Part shown: one piece after another, positions 21,315-33,200 of the stretch | Layout of the letters: every line of letters starts with the position of its first letter | Position numbering within the stretch: the first letter of the stretch is position 1 | DNA from: Cinclus cinclus | Lineage: Eukaryota; Chordata; Aves; Passeriformes; Cinclidae | DNA: 64,000 nt | NCBI RefSeq assembly: GCF_963662255.1 | Contig: NC_085072.1 | Span: forward strand, 5,233,001-5,297,000 | Reading direction: 5' to 3' | Notes under the pieces: generated by a model | The model's database searches: none | Told to the model about the DNA's origin: nothing | The model's input: only the letters and a program-made list of their open reading frames with translations | Position numbers and translations under genes: made by a program

Positions 21315-23734
21315 CTGAAAGGAGCTTGGTATCAGCACATAGAGAGGGACACTGGGCTCTCCAACAGGAACAAGGCACTTACCAAGGACCCCTGCACTCT
21401 CTGGCCACAGCTTGCCCATCCATGAGGAAAATTCCAACCCCTACCCAACACAGTCCTCAGGAGAGGGGAGCTCTGTGGTCAGTCCCAGCACAAGCCTTGG
21501 CTTATGGGTCAAACAGGAGAAGGGCAGGGCACCTGCCAGCTCTCACAACATCTCCTAAACTCACCTAACACCATCACGGAGCATCCTCAACTCAGCATGG
21601 AGAAACCATCACAGTGCTGAGAGTTCTGGCTCTGTCCCCTTTGAGTTTGCAATCACTGGTTAGGCCTCTTCTCCCTGAATTTAAGTTTTGGCTTTGTTTG
21701 GTTGTTAAGCCCCCATTTACCAGCTCACAAAGGCTTTACTCAGCCTGGGCAACTTTGGCAAGTTGTCCCCCAAGAACACTGTGACCCAAGGAAGAAAGGG
21801 CTCCAACTTTCCAGGATAAACAGCTGTCCTTCTCCTCCCCATGATTTGTAAACAATGAGGAAAAATCACATGTGGTGCAAGATAAAACTTGATAGCCAAC
21901 TTTTAATCAAATCAAGAGTCTGAACAAGACAAAAAGCAGCACCAGCTCTAGAGCTTGGTTTTGCTCCCACTGCAGCCACATGTGATGTGGGACCTGACTC
22001 AATTTCCTCAAGCAAAAGAAGGGATCCCTCACATCCAAGACTGCCCTGCACAAGGCATGGGGAGGATAGGAGCTTAATGGGCCCAAACTACCATCTTCCA
22101 TGCCTCAAAGTTTGGCTAAAATCAACTGAATTGTGAAGGAAAGATGGAGATTGTTGCTGGGAAGAAAAGAAAGGAGGGACACCAGAGCTGCTGTATCAAC
22201 TTTGTTCAGAGAACCAGGCTAAAACCCACAGAACATCACCCAAACTACTCCTTCTGCACAAAGTGTTTCTTATGACAGTTTTCTAACAAAAGTATTCTGA
22301 CTTCTCATTTGAAATTACACTTCCCTTAGAAAAAGTGACCTAAAAAAGGTTAAATAACCCCTCAATAGCTGACATGCAACATGAAAATAAAAATCAGGAA
22401 AAGGGTCATTACCACTTGTATTTAATTGCAAAAATTAGAAACTTTTTATTCTTCTTACATACAAATATCATTTATTTACATACTTTACAGGCTTTTCCCA
22501 TGTATTTACAAAGTTTGCAATATATTAAATTAGGACCATCCATAAAATTCTGCATTAAGTGCATATTCACATTCTTTTTTTTTAATCCATCACTGAATTT
22601 AGTGTTCAGCATTGAAACAGTCTTTATGCATATATAGCTTTGCTTCCCAGCACCTCTGAGCCTTTAGAATGTGTCTCCCTTCCCCAAGACAAGGAGATAA
22701 TGCTAAAAATAAATCACCTGCCATTTGTTTGACTCTCCAAAGCAAAGGGAAGTCCAGCATCTCCCTTGTCAAACTCAGCAGGACACTAAGTCTGCCCTTT
22801 ACAAGGAGGAGGTTCCTGAAGAGGAGGATGCCTATAAAATTTACCAAGAGGAGAAAGTTTGGTTTGCAGGAAGCAAAAGCTCTTTGTGCACCCACTAAAG
22901 TGGCCTCACCCCAGGAAGTGTTCAGTTCTCCTGGGGGCCACGGGGCTGAATGTGGGCCTGGGGTGTGTGGAAAGGAAACTTCCCTCCTGGAGGGAGGGAA
23001 CAAGGGGGTTTCAAGGCAGAAGGATCCCCTTTTCTGAGACACTGGTGTTTACAGAGCTCACATCTCTACCATAAGATGCTCTCCTGCTCACCACCTCCTC
23101 CTGCTGCTGCTGGAGCCCAGGAGGCCATGAGAGAAGGGAGGTGCTTTGATCCAGCCCAGACAAACCAGCTTCTCCTCCAAAACATTGCAAAAACAGGCCT
23201 GGTGGGAGAAGCTGAACTCTGAAGACTCATGGGAAATCTGACTCAAAGCTCTCCAGGGCCTTGCAAAGGGACCCCTCAGGGGAATCAATGTGTGCAGTAA
23301 CAGTGGGCAGGGAAAAAACTGAAAAGGAACAAAGAAAGGAAAAAAAAAAAAAAAAAGAATCAATAGAAACTGCCAGCTTGGCTCCCTTGGGGGCCACTGA
23401 TTTCCGGGTACTGAAGTAAATCAAAATAATCCTTTCTCTTCCTTTCAGTTACCCTGAGTTCAGGACTGACTGACAGCACTGTCAGTGACCCCTGCTTTGG
23501 GGAGCAGCTTTAAACCATGATCCTCCTGCCCAGCTGATGGGGACAGCCCATCCTTCCAGCCTGGCAAGTGCAGAGGTGACTCCTCCTCACCTCTGCCCGC
23601 TGGGCTCATGGGCAGTACCGATTTCTGGTGTGGTTTCAGAGCAGCTTTGCAGCCTTTGGGATGTGGGATGAGGAGGAATCAATCTCCCAGCTCACAGGCA
23701 ATGAGCTCTGAAGCCCACAAAGGGATTTTAAAAT

Positions 23735-24242
23735 GTGTTGACTGGGAACCCACGTGAGCTGGGCAGAGTGGGAATGGGAGATTGTCCAAACCATCACAGA
23801 GAGTGCAAAAGGTGAAGGAGACCACAGTGGGACACCCCCTCTGTGACTCATCTGATCATGGCTGTGAAATCTCAATAGCTGCAGGAACAGCCCTGTTCTC
23901 CCCAGTTCCACCTCACCAGGCTCCCTAGCGAAGTTCTGCAGCCTTTCCAGGGACTCTGTGAAGCTGGAGCTCTGACTGTGGAAGATGACCAGGGCTTAAC
24001 TGCAGTAAAGGTATCAAAACCTCCCTTTGGCCATCCCAGTTTTGCCATTGTGGCCCCACCTCCGGGTTTCCCACTGTGGATCCTCGCTCGCCCTGGAATG
24101 TGGAAGGTGTGAGCACCGCTCCTCTGCCAGCTGGAGACAGGAGCTGCTCTGGCAGCTGTGCTGCAGACTGGGGCTCTGCACTTCAGCCAAAATCGGCTCT
24201 CTATCAGCAGAACTGCCCTCCTGTTTTAGTTTAGCAGCTAAT
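23735..24242. repeat. Duplication block B', right copy
   Basis: Partner of 18006-18535, diverged by about a quarter. Similarity ends at about 24242 (ttttagtttagcag), next to cttacagcttttgg, which probably marks the right-hand end of the ancestral tandem duplication unit. Confidence 0.8.
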
Positions 24243-24942
24243 TCCTTACAGCTTTTGGAAGAGGAAGAGAAAATATACCGGAGAGCTTAAAAACAAATGA
24301 TGTAAACTCCAAAGGGAGTGAGGTTGGGACATATGCAATGTATCGCTGAGACAGAGCTGGAAACTTATGCAGAGCCCATAAAGTGCACTTGGAAGGCTGC
24401 TCTGCAAACAGGCCAGACTCACCAGCTCCTGTCCAACCAGCTGCAAGTCTTCGAGGGAGAAGCACTATGTGAGAACACTTCTGCTAAACAGGCATATACC
24501 TGCCCCTTCCTCCCCCTCCTCCTCCCAGTCCAAACAGCAACTGTAAATAGATCCATTTTCTCTGCTTCTTCCCGAAAGAGCCAGACAGCCACAATGGCTT
24601 AAGTGTGACTCTCAAAATCCAGGCATTTCATAGACACTTGGGAATTGTCTCCGCAGCTCTTTTACAAGTTACAGTCAAGGACACTTAGCAGTGACAGTGT
24701 CACCAACCGCTGCAATCTCAGCAAGAATGGCTCCAGCAGCATCTTTGAGCAAATGCTTTATAAAAATGGGTCAGATACAAAACCAGTAAGAGGTGAAGAA
24801 ACCTTGTCCGCCTTTGAATTTGATTTGAGAAGCTGCCAAAGTGTAAATAGCAACAGTCACTAATGAGGCCCTAATTCTGCCATCACTGAACTCCCAAATT
24901 TCCATTAACTAAGACTCAGGCGTTAAGAGGAGGGAGGGGAGT

Positions 24943-24969
24943 GGTGTGTGTGTGTGTGTGTGTGTGTGT
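24943..24969. repeat. (GT)n microsatellite
   Basis: Perfect GT dinucleotide run of about 27 bp. Confidence 0.93.
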
Positions 24970-25801
24970 CTTGGCATGTACAAGATTGAATGTAGTGTCA
25001 TGAGTGTGAAATACACTCCAAGCAGTGAGAATACTAATGGGTGTTTTATTAGTCCAATTCCCTTTAATACTTTGTAACAAATTATATTAGTCCCTTTCTA
25101 TCCTGAGAGAGCCAGACTCTCCCCCCTTTGGTTCTACTAGATCTGGTGTGTGTCCAGCACCGAAGGCCATGCACAGACTGACACAGGTGCTGAGCTTGTT
25201 CACATTGTTTTGACAGGAGAAAAACAAGGGTTATGCATAGAAATGTTTGTAGTGTCAAGGCCTCAGACTTAATTCTTTGGAGCAGGAAGTGTCCTCTGCC
25301 TTATTCTTGTATAGGAGCCAGACTGGTCATCCCACTTGGCAGCTTTTGTCAGATCCTAATCATATTAGCACAATGTTTGCTCCCATTCTCCTCAAAAACA
25401 AAGGCTGAGCAGACATTTTCCCAGTCCGTCATTTTACATGTACCTAACATATTTACAGAGAAAAAGGCTCCTGCTCCTGAGAACAGAGTTAACTCCCTGT
25501 CAACCAAAACCCCTCCCAACTCCATATTAACAAGTGTGAGAGTATGTCCTGAGCTCCAGCCCTGGCCTATGAGTTCAGCCTGACACATCTGTAAATGATC
25601 TTCAGCAGTGGGATCAGACCCAAAGGATCAGACTTGGAAGGGACCGGAGCATCCGCAGCCTGCAATCACCGAACCCGAGCCTCTCTCAGGGCACTGGAGA
25701 CAGCACAGCTCCAGCAGCAGGAAACACGCAAAGGCAGCTTGGAAAGGACCCAGGAAAAACCAACGTTCATTCTGAAGACAGAGTTCCAGATCTGGAACGA
25801 G

Positions 25802-26229
25802 TCAATGGAAAAATATGCCAGGGAAGAGGGCGGTTTCAGGTGCTCCCAGAGGTACCGTGGGCTGGGAACGCAGGCAGTGACTCCAAAAACAAGGAGCAGC
25901 TGAGAATGGCTGTGCAGCCCTTGGTGTCTGAGGTGAAAGTTGGACAGAGCTGCTCTCTCCCAGCCCCAGCTCCATCCAGAACTTCAGCACTACCAGCACC
26001 ATACTAACACATGTGTTGGTCTTTTTGCAGGAAAGGAAGAGGAGGTGAAGAAAAGCACAGTTACCATTTGATTCACTCACAACCTGCTGACAGAGAGCTG
26101 CAGAAGGGTCATCACAACACACAGAGGCCTGAAGGGATTCTTTTGGTACAAGAAGGACTAAGTGGGTGAGAGTTTCTGCCCTCAGGCTCAAGGCTCTCCC
26201 CAGCCCAGGGGCAGGAGCCAAGATCAGCT
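25802..26229 (-). CDS. Candidate last exon of C6orf89
   Basis: A good acceptor (CTGCAG before 26229) opens a frame in the right phase to follow exon 27207-27330. The stretch THLVLLVPKESLQASVCCDD lines up with the C-terminal end of the mammalian protein, with shared T-H, V, Q, V and C-D positions. The frame then runs about 90 residues past the mammalian C terminus to a stop at 25802. Good donor-like GTGAGT (26075-26080) and GTAACT sites raise the option that the exon is internal and the true end lies further down. The family match is weak. Confidence 0.4.
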
Positions 26230-27206
26230 CTGCAGGGCTCACACAGCTGCAGAGTGAGGGAGAGCTGGGACACATCACCAATTCATTCCCTTTATGGAAC
26301 TGGCCTGACTACACAGGCTCAAAGCTTCCTCCTCAGGAGGAATGTACGCAGAAATGTCACACACCCCATCCACTCCTAAACCCCCCAGGAAGTTTCAGAA
26401 GTGCCATAATCCACAAAGAACACAAGGTGAATCTCATCCTGAGAAATCCATCTGCTGCTCCTGGAAAAAAAACCCTTTGCTGAAAACCCAGGGCTTACCT
26501 GAGGGGACAGGGAGGGTCATAAATAGCTTGAGTTTCTCCCAAAATACATTTGAGGAAAGGCAAAGGATTACCTCAGGGGTCAGGAAAATAGTCATTTTTA
26601 AACACTGTAAACATGCAGGGTGGCAAAGCTGCCTGCCCCAGTTGCCCCGGCTCGCTCCTCTCAAGACGTTGCCTTGGCTTCAAAGCTGAAATTCTTCTTG
26701 TCCTAGGAACAGCTTTGTTTTCACACCCCACCATCCTTAGCTGGCAGCTCCATCACAAATCACTGCTGGCTCTGTCCCTCTGGCCATGAAGCTCATTGTC
26801 CAGTGATCTGTGCTAGCATAACCTTGGGAAGAGGCAACAGAGAGGCTCGGTTAGATGAACCCATCCTTAATTAGTGCTCCCATTTCCCACAAAGGGATGT
26901 GGTCATGCTGGAGGTCTTTGGAAAGACACTTCCCTCAGTGGGCACTGTGTTTGTAATACCCATTGTGTACCCACACTGCTCAGCTTTGAGCATCCCCTGG
27001 TAGCCCAGTCTTGGGTGTTCCAGGCCACACACTCCCAGTCCAGGAGGATCATTCCCTGCACTCTGACAAGCAGGCACACACCAGTCTGGAGGTGACAAGG
27101 GCACAAACCACCATCCCAGGTGTCAGACAGGTAAGACCCAGCTGGAAGCAGTCTCCTGATTCCAAGGGCTCTCCCAGTCCCTGAACACCATAGCTCTGGT
27201 ACTCAC

Positions 27207-30200
27207 CCAAATCCCCAGCTTCCAGCTCCACCTTGAACACTTCACAGTGTCCTCTGCACGAGTCCAGAGGTGCAACAGTCAGGGTGAACTGCCCACTTCC
27301 AACAGCAAACAGGCTGTGCAGGCTGTAGCTCTAGGATGGGAAGAGAGGATTTCAAAAGCCTGGCCAGCTTTCCTTGGCTCTGTCTGCCCAAAGCAGGGGC
27401 AAGTCACTGCCCTGCAGGCAGGTGAGACAGAGCAAACAACATGTTTGCTGCTCCCCCAGTTACCAGCAGATCACAGAATCTTAGTTGAGGTCAGCTGCAT
27501 ACAAGGGCCCTCCTCTCCTTCAAGGCAAGGCTGGGCCTGCACATCCCCAAAACTCAGGAAAACACAGAAGAGGAGATCAGGCCAGAAGCCTGAAGTGTCT
27601 CAGAATGAGTGAGACTCCCTGCCAGGAACAGCTCCTAAACACAGTTCTGCCCAGCTGTGCACAAAAGGACCTCACCCAGCCATAGAGCAAGGCCAGACAC
27701 ATGAATGGAGCAGGCAACGGGTGTTGGAACAAGGTGATCTTTAAAGTCCCTCTGTTTCTGTGACATCTCCAGCTGCCAAGGGAGATGGGCACAGGGTACC
27801 TCCTGCCCCAAACTAGACACAGCTGCTGGGAGGCACAGCCACCTTGAGATGCCATTTTACACAGAAATGGACAGAAACTGATACAACCCCAAATGCTCCT
27901 TTTCAGGACTGCATCAGCTAAAAATACCCTGCAAATCCCACAAAAATTCAGAGCTGCTGGGAGACAACTCACAGAGAGGAAGAGAATGTCTCTGGAATTA
28001 ATTTCTCACCTTATTCCCCAAATCTGGATGGCGGATGAGGAAGCAGCTCTCCAGGGACACTGTCTTGGGGAAGGACCGCAAAGAGGAAGCAGAGAGAAAT
28101 TCCTGCAGAATCCAAGATTTATTCACAGCCTTGCTCCTAAACAAACCAGCCCATATTTAAGAATCATCATGATAATGTTTGCATTTAAAAGCTACTTCCC
28201 AGATAAAAATTTTGCCAAACATTCATGCTTGAATAACAGCATGACAGACTAGCCCTGGGAGCCAGGAGCAAAGTTCAACCTCAGGCTCTAAACCTGTGCT
28301 CCTTCCCACTGTCCTCTGGACTCCTGCACCAGGACTATGTAAAGAGGGAACAAACAGATCCTGATGGATACCTGAACTTCATTTCCCTCTCCTTTTTCCT
28401 TAAAATAATCCAAGCCATTGACCAGATCCATTAATTACGAAAGATGCAGAGAGGTGGCATCAGACACAGCCATAACTGAAAACCCACATGGCAAGGCTAT
28501 TCTCTAGACCAGGAAATGCAACTGAAAAAGGCCAGTTGGGGCTTGTTATTTTTACATCCCTGTCTAGGGAGCTGACATGATTAATTCTTCTGTATTCTGA
28601 CCATCCCTCTACCAGTAGGATCTTAGAGGTCTCTGCCTCTGAGACCTTGGAGAGCTCTGAGTTGTTCATACGTCTTGTGCACACTAAAGGCTTTGGCAAA
28701 GAGCTTTTGGTTAACAGGGGCAGGATTAGAGCTGGCTCTATTTTCTGCACAAGACCAAACACAAATTGCAGATTCTTTGACTTTCCATTACTTCTCATGT
28801 TTGCATTAAGTCATGGCATCTCGTCTCAGCCAGCACCACTGAGAAGACAGAGGTGATAGAAATATGAACCAGTGGCTTCAAGTGATCAGATCACAGCCCA
28901 GATGATTTACAGCCTGAAGAACAGGATCAGGCAGTCCACAGGACAATTTTATCTTATAATGGGGATAATACCTGGAGACCAAGCTCTCTATTTTTAGTGC
29001 TGAAGGCTTGTCCTCAGAACAAATCAGTGCCAGCAAGTAGAAGCATCCTGTGACCCACTCCTGTACACCTTCCCTCCAGTTAACTGCAACTTGCAGGCAC
29101 TGGTGGTACACACAAGCAGAGCCTGAGCACCCCTGCAGAAAGGATGTGTCTATCCATCACATGTTTTGCCTGACTCACCAGGGAAAGAAAAATGGGCAAC
29201 CCCATAATTCAGCTGAATTTTCTTCTATTATAACCTCTGCCAGTTCTGGATCCTGAGACTGAAAATGCTTCAGCTCTTCATAGGAGAGATGCTGCCCTGT
29301 CTTAAAGAACAAGAAACAAAGATAAAAGCTGTGCCCCCAGAGTTGCTCCCTGCTTCCATTTACCTCCCACTAGAAAACATCCAAGAGCAACAGCCACGTG
29401 GATTGCTAAGTGTCAAAATACAATGATCATTAGTCAGAGGAGCAATGCAGGGAGCACTCTCCACCCACATTTTTACACTGGGGTGAAATGTCTTCTTAGA
29501 GACATGATCTGAATGAGCAGTTTGAGTTCATGGGTGAAAATACTGGGCAGGGGTTTTGGGCTCGTGCTGTTCAAGAGTTTGGAATCATCACCCAGCCTCA
29601 CAAATCCCTGCATTACCTTGATTAGAAAAGGCTGATAGCTCTGGAGCTTTTCTGATAGCTCTGTGAAGTCTGTCACTATCTGAAGGCTTTTCACAGCAGA
29701 ACAGACTGTGCAGTTTGCGGGAAGTGCAGAAGTGTTCTGTCTGCAACCTGCTGCCCACCAGTCCTGGCATTCTGGGGAGCAAACAAGGGAAACCTGTTTA
29801 GTGAGACCAAAAATGGAATGGAAAGGAGAAAAATTCAATTACAAACTCATTATCCCTAACATGAAACACTGAGATTCCTTACGGTTTATGATAGCTGTAA
29901 CTCAAAAGGAAGAAGCTTCACCAGGCAGGGAACTGGAGGGAATGCTTCCAGCACATTTTGGAGATACAGCTAAAGGCTGTGAGCAATTGGAGAGCTTATG
30001 GAAATTCCACTTCTCTGTATATGAGGCATACAGAACCTTCCATGAGCAACAGAAGGATGGCAACCATCGTATGTAGTGTAATTAAACTGAACCAAGTCCA
30101 TAAGCAAAAGAGCAACCCAAAGGTGTTATCAAGGAGTTAACACCCAGTAAACAAAAAAGATCCAGGTTGGAAAGAGTAATTCCCACATGGTTAGCAGTGG

Positions 30201-33200
30201 TGTCATGAACCCTGCTAGGACATACCTGAAATCATCACCCTCCCCTTTTCCACTGTGCTAATTTAGGAATAGTTTGTCCCAGACAATGATTGCATCAGGC
30301 TCTGATGTGCAGAAGATGCTGGGGAAATGTCCCATTTCACCAAGACACGCTGCTGCTGTTTTCAATCATCCCATGCCTTGACTTGAAGATGAAATGGGGA
30401 GAAAAGTCCCAGCATGAGCAACCCCTGGACCACAGCCAGATTAATTTTAAATTCCAAAAGTTGTTGATACACCACCATCAGCTGAACTGACCTACAATGA
30501 ACACTGCATATGTTTACAACTTCAAAAAGTCAATTTTTACACGAAAACACAACTTGATGTCTATATCCGGCCCCCCTCCTCCAACTTAACAGATCTCCCA
30601 AAAAACCAAAGAAACATTAAGAGAAGGGACTTGTTGCAGCAGGCTATGATCAGGAAAATGCTGAACACCCCATGCACTTCTATGCTAAAGGATGTGCAGA
30701 GCAGCCACCACACTTGAAAGGGTGGGGCTCTAATTTACAGAATCACAGAACCACATGAAGATCAAACTCCAGCTCCTGGCCCTGCACAGAGATATCCCAA
30801 ACTCCCACTCTGTGCCTGAGAGAGGTGTCCAAACTCTCCTGGAGCTCTGGCAGCCTTGGGGCTGTGCCCATTCCCTGGGGAGCCCAGGCAGTGCCCAGCA
30901 CCCTCTGGAGGAAGAACTTTTTCTGATATCCAGTCTAAACGCCCCCAACACAAATTTTATATTTGGAGATACAGCAGCAGGTTGTGAGAAATGGGAGAGC
31001 TTAATGGAAATTCCACTTCAAACACAGATTTTGTGGTAGTGACAGGCCTGGTTCTGCAGCATTAATCCAACAGGAAAGGCTTAACTTGGGCAGTGGCAGC
31101 AAACTCATCCCAGGCCTGATCTGTCAGGGTGGGTCAGGAAAAACCCAAAGCCTGGGAAACATCTCACGTGAAATATGCAGGGATCTGTCCTCACCAGCAG
31201 GCCCACCCTGCCCAGCACATGTGAAAACAGCTCCAAAGCCTCCTGGACATTGCTGCAGGCAAACTCAGGAAACAGACGGGGTGGCAAAGGGAGAGAGAAG
31301 AGTGAAGTCTGGCTGAAAAAGTTAAGTTGGGAAATAAAGATGCACAGCAGCTTTTTTTGGGGGGAAAAAGACCACGCAAAAACCTGCCTGTCACTGCCAC
31401 TGCAATTTCCAGCCACGCTCAGACTCCTGTAGAGTTAAGAAGGGATGAAGAGCACTTCATAGGAGAGCTCTTGTTTTATTCTCCCCTCTGACATCTGCAA
31501 TAGGCCACGAGGAATGTTACAAAGGATTTATGTTCATTGGGACATAACAACAAGGAGCAGACTGGGATTCATTTTGCTTCTTTCTTGCTGAGTATTTCCA
31601 ACTCCCAAATGCTGCATTTCCCACCCTACTGCTGGGATATGGACTGAAAGGGATCAGGATATAATTCCTAGTCTTTTTGGAAGACACATCTACACTTCTT
31701 TCAGGGAAAGGGGGAAAAAAAGGCAAAACAAAGTGTAAAATCCTTCTTGCAAGCAGAAGTCCTACTCCCATGAGAAACTGCTCCGATGTACTTTCCCTCC
31801 CTGCTCACAAGAGAAAAAAGAAAATCTTTGTTCCACTGCCTGTAGAAAGCTTCAGTTTTATAACAAAAAAACTCAACTCACAAAAAACAGCTGGTCAGTG
31901 ACAGGAAACAAAAGGCTGAAAGATCTCACCACAGAAAGGGCAGTCGCTGTGAAGAGAACATCTCTATGGTTTGTCATCAGACAGGGCGTAGCAAGACTGT
32001 AATTTCTCTCTGGGCAAAACTCAGAAACCTCATCCCTAAGCATTAAGCACAGTTCTCCCCAAATTTTCCCTCTGGGCTCAAGGCAGTACCCCATGGAACA
32101 GGATGCTAATCAGCTTGACAGTACAGACCTTGATTCCTCTTTTGAGCCAGGCTGGGATATTTGCATTCTCAATTGCTCAATTCAGGAGGTGATTTCTTTT
32201 CCCCATGAATAACCAGAGCAGAGCACTGGTTGAGACGCATTTCAAATGCTGCAAGTGGGGTTGCGGGATTTTTTTTTTTTTCCCCCTAGTAATTAATCTT
32301 TTAGATTTATTGTGGAGGGTGTTAGCCTGTACACCAGCATGTGTGTGACTGGCATGACAAGTACGGGCAGCGCCTGCCCTTCCCAGGGAGGGCGGGAGGA
32401 GAGATGGTGCACAGGAGGAGTCAGCTGCCACTGAGGACCGGGGCAGGATTTTACCCAGGATGCCGATTTTGTCTCCTTACCCTCCCTGCATTCCTTTTAC
32501 ATTATCACCCTGCCTGCCCAGACACCCTGGGGATTGTTCTGCTGGAAGTCGAGCTGTCTGTGCACACACACGGCTGCTCGGGGATGCAAATGGAAGATGC
32601 TCTTTTCATCACAGCACAACCCTCACACCACGGTCCCATCCACACACTGGTGCTGGGCGTGGGCAATTATCCCTGTGGAGCTGGAGTGCAGGAGAGCAGC
32701 TGTAGCAGTGACACATCCAACTATCAATTACACCACAGAAGCGTGGCCAACTTCTCTCTGCTTTCTCACCCTTTTTTGAGGGGCAGCCTTCAGTTTGTTC
32801 AACAGAACTTCAGTTCCCCATTGGCCATAACCTCCTAATATTTCCTTTTATGTGTTATTATTTCTTCAAAACAAGAGCTGCCTTCTCCCTCGTGTCAGGA
32901 GAGCCCCTAGCAGAGCCAGGGCTGGGACTTTCAGCTGCTAACACAGCGCAGACCAAGAGATAACAATCTTCATTTAAAACACATCTATGATTAATGCTGC
33001 AAGGAGTTTATGACTCTACTTTCCACTATGCAGAAAAATAATTTTCAAGTCACCATCAATTTAAAATGAGTACCCCGCCCTTCTTGGCTGCTTTTACAGA
33101 GGATCTCCCAAATTTTTGGCTGCCCCCAGCACTAGAAAGGGGTGTGTGCGCACAGCCCCAGAGATGCTGGGTGTGGATGATCAGATTGCAAACTCAAGGC

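Larger units (their letters stand above)
18543..22100. repeat. Decayed tandem copy of the PI16 region
   Basis: This is a composite of four blocks in the same order as the source: 18543-20036 (matches 5035-6528), 20037-20722 (matches 7455-8152), 20829-21606 (matches about 12725-13345) and about 21607-22100 (matches 14738-15200). About 0.93 kb, 4.57 kb and 1.4 kb of source sequence are missing between the blocks. The second gap removes PI16 exons 3-6, and a CATC array sits exactly there. Blocks 1 and 2 and the intron part of block 3 are nearly identical to the source, while the exon part of block 3 and all of block 4 are clearly diverged. Confidence 0.9.
22110..25801 (-). other. Probable C6orf89 3' UTR and flank
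   Basis: AT-rich minus-strand sequence has AATAAA-type hexamers near 22445 and 22470 (tttatt in ctttttattcttc and catttatttac), which would end a minus-strand transcript. No coding exon was recognised. The stretch contains duplication block B' (23735-24242), a poly(A) run at 23340-23356 and a GT microsatellite at 24943-24969. Assignment to C6orf89 is by position and strand only. Confidence 0.4.
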
